NCBI GenBank assembly: GCA_039033415.1
Contig: JBCCCR010000002.1
Coordinates: forward strand, 1 to 38,580
From: Pseudomonadota bacterium
GTDB taxonomy: Bacteria > Pseudomonadota > Gammaproteobacteria > Xanthomonadales > SZUA-38
Direction of reading: 5' to 3'
Length of the DNA stretch: 38,580 nt
Made by a program: the position numbers and the translations under genes. The notes beneath the pieces were generated by a model. That model searched no databases and was not told the DNA's origin. It saw only the letters and a program-made list of their open reading frames with translations. Below, piece after piece: positions 33,122 to 38,580 of this stretch (the first letter of the stretch is position 1; each line of letters opens with the position of its first letter).

Positions 33122-33252
33122 TGTAACGCGAAGCAACTCGAAGAAGATGACGTCACTGCAAGAGGTGACGGAAATTGCTATATTGGATCGTGAGTTGGCA
33201 AGAGAAGCCGCTCTTGCCGCTTGTTTCGAGACTTGTTCTCGAGGAGGGCATT

Positions 33253-33666
33253 ATGAGTTATCGCCTTACCGCCGTGCTTCTGGCTACGGCACTTTCTTTC
33301 CCCGCACTGGCTGACTTCGACGCCGGGCTAACGGCCTACCGTGTCAAAGATTTTGACACCGCCTATCAGGCATTCCACCAGGCTGCTATCCAAGGTGATG
33401 AAACCGCTCAGTTCAACATCGGGGTGATGTACTTTCGCGGTCATGGAGTCACCAAGGACCTCGTCAAGGCTTACAGCTGGATCGAACTGTCTATCCAGCG
33501 GGGCAACCTTGACAACATTCGGGCCCTGAGCGCATTGACCGTCAAACTCACTCCCGACCAGATCCAGGCTGCGCACGAACTCAGCGCAGAGCTGGCCGCG
33601 GAGCACGGGCTGCGTTATACGCCGCCCGGCTTGAGCGAGGAAGAGATCGCTATCGCCAATCGCTAG
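33253..33666 (+). CDS. Exported Sel1-like repeat (TPR-type) protein
   Basis: The 137-residue protein has a signal peptide (1-20, ending FPALA) and one or two Sel1-type repeats: AYQAFHQAAIQGDETAQFNIGVMYFRGHGV, then DLVKAYSWIELSIQRGN. Sel1 repeats make helical scaffolds for protein-protein contacts. The ATG at 33253 has GGAGG six bases upstream and begins the signal peptide. A longer frame from 33175 lacks both. The gene is divergent from the hybrid kinase. A TATATT element at 33179..33184 could be its -10. Partner is unknown. Confidence 0.85.
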   Translation: MSYRLTAVLLATALSFPALADFDAGLTAYRVKDFDTAYQAFHQAAIQGDETAQFNIGVMYFRGHGVTKDLVKAYSWIELSIQRGNLDNIRALSALTVKLTPDQIQAAHELSAELAAEHGLRYTPPGLSEEEIAIANR

Positions 33667-33784
33667 CGCGCCTCGGCGCCAGCGTTGGCTGATGTTTCGC
33701 TGGCAGCAGTGCTGGCAGGGACCTTCTGTGTCATTGTCAGGGATCTTTGCGACCAGTCCGCCAACGGCATAAGCCCACTACAGG

Positions 33785-35419
33785 CTAGTTGGGCGCGGGC
33801 TGCGCCTCGGCACCAAAAATCTGCTTCATCAGCGGCGTCATTCGACGGGGGCCCATCATGGCGGTGGTTGTCATCAGCCCCGACATCATGGCGCCGGTAA
33901 CGCCACACGTGAGAATATCCTGGCCCGTGAGCCACAGGCCTTTGATGGGGGTTTGCGGCCGGAGCCAGTCTTGCTTGAGTCGTTCGCTGCTGTGCGCAAG
34001 CCCATAGAGCTCCCCCTTCTGATAGCCAGCGAACCAGTTGGTGGATAGCGGCGTGGAGACCTCGTAGTAGTCCACCTTGCCCTTGAGGTGCGGGAGCTTG
34101 TCATACAGGTGAGCCATCAGCCGTTCCCCCAGCGCGGCCTTGAAGGTCTCGTAGTCCTCACCGCGCTTGCCCCAGGTCTTTTCCTCCCACTGAGCGAACC
34201 ACTCATAAGGCGCCGGCGCGACAATCTCGATGGTCGACGTACCGGGATGGCGGCTCGCATAGTCCGGGTCTTTCGCTGACGGAAACGAGATATAGACCAC
34301 CGGAAACTCAGCTTCGCGGTCGGCCACAAAACGCTCGACATCCGCATCGTAGTCGTTGCTCGGATAGATCCAGAAATTGGTTTTGGGGAGCTTGAGCTCC
34401 TCCGCACTTCCCTTAAGCCCGATATAAACCCCCAGATGGGCGAAACTCGGGGAAACGCTGTCAAGTTTCCGGTCATAGCCCATCCCTGCCGCAACGTCCG
34501 GGTTGAGCAAATGAGCAAACGTATTGAGAACGCCGGCTGAGGAGATCACGGTGGAACACTCGATCACATGGCCATCGGCCATGCGCACACCGGAGACGTG
34601 CTGCCCCGACACCACAATCTCATCGACCCTCGCATAGGTAAATACCTCGCCGCCGCCCGCCTGAATACGCGGAATGACGGACTCGGCAATCCGCCACGAG
34701 CCGCCGACCGGATAAAACCCGCCATACAGGTAGTGGCGCGCGATCATTGCGTGCACCATAAACGCCGACTGTTTTGGCGGCAGACCCATGTCCCCCCACT
34801 GGCCGCACAGAGTGGCGATCAGATCGGGGTTCTCCGTGAGCTCCGACAACACCTCGTAGGTATTGCGAAACATCACCGACGGAGTTTTCCATTTCAGCAA
34901 AGGTGAAGCCAGGGTCTTTTGCCAGGGCGCCAGCATCCGCCCCATGGTGAAAGCCGACAGGCCGCTTCCAACCTGACGCAGGAGCGCCAGGTAGCGATCG
35001 ATGGCGTCGACCTCCTCAGGAAACTGTTCGATGAGATTATCGCGAAAGGCCTCCCGTCCCGCCTTGGCGCAGAACACCTTATCGCCGACAAAAAATCGAT
35101 CGTATTCTTCATCCATCGGCGCCCACTGGAGGGTTCCGCTGCTGAGAAAATCAAACATCTTCCGGGTACGGGTCGGTGCGCCGACGTCACCGATATAGTG
35201 AACGCCGACGTCCCATTCGTAACCGTTGCGCTCGTAAGAATGTGTATAGCCGCCAGCGGTGTAGTGCTGTTCGAGCACGCAAACTCGCTGACCCAGCTCG
35301 CTCAACAGGGCGGCGACAGTTAGCCCGCCCATGCCGGACCCGATAACCACAGCGTCATAGCGATCAGCAAGGCGGGTTGGACGGTAACGGCGGCCGATTC
35401 GTAGGGTTGAGGGTTTCAT
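33785..35419 (-). CDS. FAD-dependent oxidoreductase, retinol-13,14-reductase/CrtI-like
   Basis: The 544-residue protein begins with a dinucleotide-binding motif (DAVVIGSGMGGLTVAALLSELG, then VCVLEQHYTAGGYTHSYERNG). A conserved WDVGVHYIGDVG segment typical of the RetSat/carotenoid-isomerase branch of the phytoene-desaturase superfamily follows. Near the C-terminus GLWLTGQDILTCGVTGAM closes the FAD site. Relatives reduce, desaturate or isomerise polyenes, and the substrate here is not evident. I chose the ATG at 35419; a GTG at 35446 would add nine residues, and neither start has a clear ribosome site. No carotenoid-biosynthesis gene is next to it, although an isoprenoid-oxidation link with the RoxA-like operon is conceivable. 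Confidence 0.88.
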   Translation of the reverse strand: MKPSTLRIGRRYRPTRLADRYDAVVIGSGMGGLTVAALLSELGQRVCVLEQHYTAGGYTHSYERNGYEWDVGVHYIGDVGAPTRTRKMFDFLSSGTLQWAPMDEEYDRFFVGDKVFCAKAGREAFRDNLIEQFPEEVDAIDRYLALLRQVGSGLSAFTMGRMLAPWQKTLASPLLKWKTPSVMFRNTYEVLSELTENPDLIATLCGQWGDMGLPPKQSAFMVHAMIARHYLYGGFYPVGGSWRIAESVIPRIQAGGGEVFTYARVDEIVVSGQHVSGVRMADGHVIECSTVISSAGVLNTFAHLLNPDVAAGMGYDRKLDSVSPSFAHLGVYIGLKGSAEELKLPKTNFWIYPSNDYDADVERFVADREAEFPVVYISFPSAKDPDYASRHPGTSTIEIVAPAPYEWFAQWEEKTWGKRGEDYETFKAALGERLMAHLYDKLPHLKGKVDYYEVSTPLSTNWFAGYQKGELYGLAHSSERLKQDWLRPQTPIKGLWLTGQDILTCGVTGAMMSGLMTTTAMMGPRRMTPLMKQIFGAEAQPAPN

Positions 35420-35521
35420 CTTTTCGGAGGGTCCAAGCGGTATCACGGGTTTAACGGGTTGGTCCAGTCTGCCTGATCTGGTCCATCGGTGACCAGTGCT
35501 TACGGCCCGGGCGCCCTGCCC

Positions 35522-36403
35522 TCAAAGCCCGTTGATGGGCAGCTTCAGCATCAGATTCCCGCCGACGTCGGTCGGGATCTCGCCGGCCCGCATGTTCACC
35601 TGCAGCGAGGGAATAATCAGTCGAGGCACGTTGAGCTTCGCATCGCGCTCAGTCCTCAAATGAATAAACGCTTCGCGCGTCCTGCCGCCACCGACGTGGA
35701 TATTTCGCGCCTTCTGTTCGGCCACCGTCGTTTCCCAGCTGACCTCTCGTCCGTTTGGGCCGTAGTCATGGCAGATAAACAGCCGCATCTCATCGGGGAG
35801 CGCCAGCACCTTTTGGATGCTGTCGTAGAGCTCGCCGGCATCGCCGCCCGGAAAGTCCGCTCGCGCTGAGCCGCTGTCGGGCATGAACAGCGTGTCGCCG
35901 ACAAATGCGGCGTTACCGATAACGTGCACCATACAGGCGGGCGTATGGCCTGGCGTCGCCATGGCGAGACCCTGGAGGCTGCCGACTTGATAGGTATCGC
36001 CATCGCTGAACAATGCGTCGAACTGCGAGCCGTCTCGCCTGAAATCATTTCCTTCATGGAAGACTTCGCCAAAGGTATGCTGAATTTCAATGATCTTTCC
36101 ACTGATCCCAATTTTCCCGCCCAGCCTGGTCTTCAGGTAGGGAGCAGCGCTGAGATGATCGGCGTGGACATGGGTCTCGATAATCCAGTCCAGTTCCAGC
36201 CCCTGCCGCTCAATATCGCGGATAAGAGCATCGGCATGATCGAAGCTTAGGCGTCCCGATTCAAAGTCAAAGTCCGCGACGCTGTCGATGATCGCGCACC
36301 GCTTTGTGGCAGGGTCCGTAATCAGGTAGGTGACGGTATGGGTAGCTTCATCAAAAATGCCCGTGACCTGCGGACGGCACTTCGTGTCAACGGGGTAATT
36401 GAT
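35522..36403 (-). CDS. ETHE1/Blh-like MBL-fold hydrolase (persulfide dioxygenase-like), start uncertain
   Basis: The protein has the metallo-beta-lactamase motif THVHADHLSA (His78, His80, Asp82, His83 from the chosen start). A second set of ligands lies in ATPGHTPACMV and AFVGDTLFMPDSGSARADFPGGDA, and ICHDYGPNGREV supplies the last His. This set is typical of ETHE1/Blh proteins, which oxidise glutathione persulfide using one iron. Family homology starts about 10 residues after position 36403, but no ATG, GTG or TTG lies near. An ATC codon at 36403 has AAAGGA eight bases upstream, so I use it provisionally. The nearest canonical start upstream is a TTG at 36526. It would add 41 unsupported residues and run through the terminator-like hairpin of the CarD gene. 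Confidence 0.85.
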   Translation of the reverse strand: MNYPVDTKCRPQVTGIFDEATHTVTYLITDPATKRCAIIDSVADFDFESGRLSFDHADALIRDIERQGLELDWIIETHVHADHLSAAPYLKTRLGGKIGISGKIIEIQHTFGEVFHEGNDFRRDGSQFDALFSDGDTYQVGSLQGLAMATPGHTPACMVHVIGNAAFVGDTLFMPDSGSARADFPGGDAGELYDSIQKVLALPDEMRLFICHDYGPNGREVSWETTVAEQKARNIHVGGGRTREAFIHLRTERDAKLNVPRLIIPSLQVNMRAGEIPTDVGGNLMLKLPINGL

Positions 36404-36495
36404 CTGAAGGTTCCTTTGGCTTGCGGGTCGGCCAGAAAAGGCGCCAGCAGAAGGCAGGAGCCTCGGACGATCGAGGTAAGCGGAGGCCGAAAGAC

Positions 36496-36515
36496 GGCGG
36501 GGCTGGCACCCCGCC
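36496..36515 (-). terminator. Terminator-like hairpin after the CarD-like gene
   Basis: A GC-only stem of 7 bp (GGCGGGG with CCCCGCC, loop CTGGCA) lies 22 bp beyond the stop of the CarD-like gene on the minus strand. It is followed by a weak GTCTTTC tract, so it may stop or attenuate transcription before the MBL gene. Confidence 0.45.
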
Positions 36516-36536
36516 GACTCGGGCAAAACAAGCGGG

Positions 36537-37064
36537 TTAGCCTTCCAGTCTGGCTGCGATGGTCTGTCGGGACTTGCCTAGCGATGCGGCAAGCTCTTCA
36601 GTCAGGAGATCAAACGCCGTCCGCTGGGCGTTGCGATCCGCGGCGCGGAGCTTTTCACCCTTGGCGTCCAACATGGACAGACTCTTATAGACGTCGGCAA
36701 GCTTAAAAGGATCACAGCTTTCCAACGCTTTTTCATTTTTGCGGGCGCGCGATTTCCACTGTTTGTCGACGCGCGGCTTGCCCTTGGATAGATGCGTCAG
36801 CACCTTGCGGGCTTCGGATTCGGAAATCATGGGTCTGGAGTGCTGCTCAAGCTCGTCGCGCCGGACAATCATGGTGAGTTGGTCGCGTTTGAAGAAGACC
36901 CTAACGAAGTTTTTGGCAGTTTGACCCCAGATTTTTGCTCGTTTCAGCGACTGCAGCCGGCCGACGCCGTGCTGCTTGTGAATGATGATCTCGTTTTGTT
37001 CAGAAATAGCTGCGCTCCCGGTCGGATTTATTAGGGAACTCAATAGCTTACACGATTTCGACAC
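36537..37064 (-). CDS. CarD/CdnL-family transcription regulator
   Basis: The longest canonical frame is 175 residues. A CarD/TRCF-type RNA-polymerase-interacting domain (IIIHKQHGVGRLQSLKRAKIWG onward, about 27-85) is followed by a helical region with KPRVDKQWKSRARKNEKAL and SLSMLDAKGEKLRAADR. These proteins bind the RNA polymerase beta lobe and stabilise open promoter complexes. The GTG at 37064 has a poor ribosome site and lies inside a candidate promoter. An ATT at 37007, with GGGAG seven bases upstream, would give a 156-residue protein starting just before the domain. It is divergent from the DUF3604 gene, followed by the MBL gene on the same strand. Confidence 0.87.
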   Translation of the reverse strand: MSKSCKLLSSLINPTGSAAISEQNEIIIHKQHGVGRLQSLKRAKIWGQTAKNFVRVFFKRDQLTMIVRRDELEQHSRPMISESEARKVLTHLSKGKPRVDKQWKSRARKNEKALESCDPFKLADVYKSLSMLDAKGEKLRAADRNAQRTAFDLLTEELAASLGKSRQTIAARLEG

Positions 37065-37073
37065 AATTGTAAA
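37045..37073 (-). promoter_or_regulatory. Candidate promoter of the CarD-like gene
   Basis: On the minus strand TTTACA and TAAGCT are separated by 17 bases. The -35 matches sigma-70 at 5 of 6 and the -10 at only 3 of 6 positions. If real, the mRNA begins downstream of the GTG at 37064. Confidence 0.3.
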
Positions 37074-37192
37074 AAGCCTGAGAACAGCCGTGGAAAAACG
37101 GTCGATAAAACCGGTGCTTATCGCCTACAGCTAGCCCTAATTCCAGCATTTGGACCAAGGGCGCTGACGTCAAAGGAACTTCGAGGCAATAC

Positions 37193-38580
37193 ATGGGCGG
37201 AAAAAGTGCCGCGGCAGCAAACCACCGCTATGTTATCGTCCGCCCAATCGTGTCGTTCGCAGCGCCAAAAGCTCACCTTTCCCGCCTGGCCAGGCTGGCG
37301 TTTGTCGGACTAGTCGTGACATCCTGCGCAGCACAAAATCCCGCCGAAGTGGTGTCCGATCGGTCCGACGTGAACCCAACGAGCGGCTGGAGCATCACGT
37401 ACAGCGAGCCTCGAGCCCCCTGCGCTAAGCGTAATCGGACCCGCAACGCCTACTTCGGCGACCTGCATATTCATACGGCATTCTCCTACGACGCCCGGCC
37501 GATCGGCACCGAAACCACACCCGATGACGCCTATCGTTTTGCCAGGGGAGAACCGATTCCGATTCCGCCCTACGACGATCAAGGCAACCCGGCAGGATTC
37601 CAGCGGCTGAGGGTGCCGCTGGACTTTGCGGCGGTCACGGATCATTCGGAGTTCTTTGGCGATATGAAGCTGTGTTTCGACGAGGAAAGCCCCGTCTACG
37701 ACCAGCCGGTCTGCCACCTGTTTCGCGTGGGAGAAGCGACGGGCATGCGCCCTTTCGCGCGCATCGTCAATATGCCTGAACCGAGCCGCATGGTTGAGAT
37801 CTGCGGGGAAGACGGCAAAGGCTGCAACGCCGCCGGCAGGGAGCTATGGCGCCAAACCGTAGAGATGGCTGACGCCGCCTACGACCGAACGTCGGCCTGT
37901 ACCTTCACCAGTTTTGTCGCCTATGAATACACCGGCACACCCAGCGCGAACAATCTTCATCGCAACGTGATTTTCCGCAACAGCCAGGTCCCTGCGCAGC
38001 CGATCTCCTATATCGAAGCGCCTTCGGATCAAGGGCTTTGGCAGCAGCTCAACCAACGTTGCCTCAAGGAAATCGACGCCTGTGACGTGCTCGCGATCCC
38101 GCACAATTCGAACCTCAGCGCCGGCGCCATGTTTCCGTCGTACGTCGGCAACTTCGAATCGGTGGAGACAGCGCGGGACAAAGCTCGCCTGCGCAACGCC
38201 ATGGAACCGGTGATGGAAGTGTTCCAGCACAAGGGCAACTCGGAATGCTTCAACGGGTTGCCCGATATTCTCGGTGCGCCGGACGAGCTTTGCGAGATGG
38301 AGCAGGTGCTGAAACTCGGGCGGGAAAATCCGACGGGCCGCGTTGCGCCGATCGTCGATTTCTGCGAGGACCAGGAAATCGGTCAGCGCGGCTTTATGCG
38401 GGTCGGCTGCATCTCAAAGAACGACTTTTACCGCAGCGTTTTGCTGACCGGTATGCAGGATAAAGCGGTAATCGGCATCAACACCTACAAGCTCGGCGTG
38501 ATCGCGTCGACCGACACACACATGTCGCTGTCCGGCGATACCGCTGAAGCCAGCTGGTCAGGGCATCTGGCCCCGGAGGT
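37193..38580 (+). CDS. DUF3604 lipoprotein, 5' part (runs off the window)
   Basis: The frame from ATG 37193 is open to the window edge (462 residues). A hydrophobic segment ends at the lipobox-like VTSC with Cys45, so it is probably a lipoprotein. The DUF3604 signatures follow: RNAYFGDLHIHTAFSYDA at 85-102, TPDDAYRFARGE, PLDFAAVTDHSEFFGD, AYEYTG, IPHNSN and, near the edge, VIASTDTH. GDLHIHT and VTDHSE look like PHP-type metal sites, so a metal-dependent hydrolase role is plausible but untested. GAGG lies six bases before the ATG. The N-terminal region before the lipobox is long (44 residues), so a later start is possible. It is divergent from the CarD-like gene. Confidence 0.86.
   Translation, partial: MGGKSAAAANHRYVIVRPIVSFAAPKAHLSRLARLAFVGLVVTSCAAQNPAEVVSDRSDVNPTSGWSITYSEPRAPCAKRNRTRNAYFGDLHIHTAFSYDARPIGTETTPDDAYRFARGEPIPIPPYDDQGNPAGFQRLRVPLDFAAVTDHSEFFGDMKLCFDEESPVYDQPVCHLFRVGEATGMRPFARIVNMPEPSRMVEICGEDGKGCNAAGRELWRQTVEMADAAYDRTSACTFTSFVAYEYTGTPSANNLHRNVIFRNSQVPAQPISYIEAPSDQGLWQQLNQRCLKEIDACDVLAIPHNSNLSAGAMFPSYVGNFESVETARDKARLRNAMEPVMEVFQHKGNSECFNGLPDILGAPDELCEMEQVLKLGRENPTGRVAPIVDFCEDQEIGQRGFMRVGCISKNDFYRSVLLTGMQDKAVIGINTYKLGVIASTDTHMSLSGDTAEASWSGHLAPE

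Noticed and set aside
33148-33155. TGACGTCA palindrome between the kinase and Sel1-repeat genes
   Set aside because: An 8-bp palindrome is expected by chance several times in a window of this size, and nothing else supports a site.
33663-33734. 23-codon Ala-rich minus-strand frame after the Sel1-repeat gene
   Set aside because: It is too short, overlaps the Sel1-repeat stop, and has no ribosome site.

Overview
The window is a GC-rich (roughly 60%) stretch of bacterial chromosome with about 30 genes on both strands. The gene content suggests a free-living gammaproteobacterium, probably near the Xanthomonadales/Lysobacterales or Wenzhouxiangella-like lineages. The evidence is the number of diguanylate cyclase, EAL and HD-GYP proteins, a TonB-dependent receptor, a secreted subtilase, a CarD-type regulator, FliA-type promoters, and secreted proteins ending in a short F-x-[SD]-G-F-E tail. 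No rRNA, tRNA, CRISPR array, transposase, integrase or phage gene was seen.

Layout. Positions 309-2840 (minus) hold a secreted S8 protease with a GYLWAN-repeat tail, followed by an EAL phosphodiesterase. Divergent from it at 3163 is a TonB-dependent receptor-like barrel. Positions 5320-7298 hold a DM13-domain protein, a YjjX-type NTPase and a DUF71 PP-loop ATPase. A membrane diguanylate cyclase (7323-9146, minus) faces a tight three-gene operon (9284-15375, plus) of two RoxA-like di-heme cytochromes c and a membrane-embedded patatin. Next come a secreted protein with the GFE tail, a cyanophycinase-like peptidase and a large propeller-type diguanylate cyclase (15462-20497).

Positions 20658-23304 (plus) hold an exported RidA-like protein, a crotonase-fold enzyme and two small membrane proteins. 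Positions 23503-26040 (minus) hold an HD-GYP protein translationally coupled to a GGDEF-EAL gene. The second gene is frameshifted, and the loss of one copy of an 8-bp tandem duplication explains it exactly. Positions 26132-30036 (minus) hold two secreted GFE-tailed proteins around a medium-chain dehydrogenase. At 30410 a near-consensus FliA promoter drives a 75-residue flagellar-rod-like protein. It faces a CHASE-PAS-hybrid histidine kinase. The end of the window holds a Sel1-repeat protein, a retinol-reductase/CrtI-like flavoprotein, an ETHE1-like metallo-hydrolase, a CarD-like regulator and the 5' part of a DUF3604 lipoprotein.

Two themes link the genes. One is cyclic-di-GMP signalling, with five turnover genes in 26 kb, several with altered active sites. 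The other is an exported or envelope-bound enzyme set: subtilase, di-heme oxygenase-like cytochromes with a lipase, cyanophycinase, beta-helix protein and RidA-like protein. The least familiar unit is the RoxA-like/RoxA-like/membrane-patatin operon at 9284-15375, which looks like an envelope system for oxidising and releasing lipids or isoprenoids. Its substrate cannot be read from the sequence.
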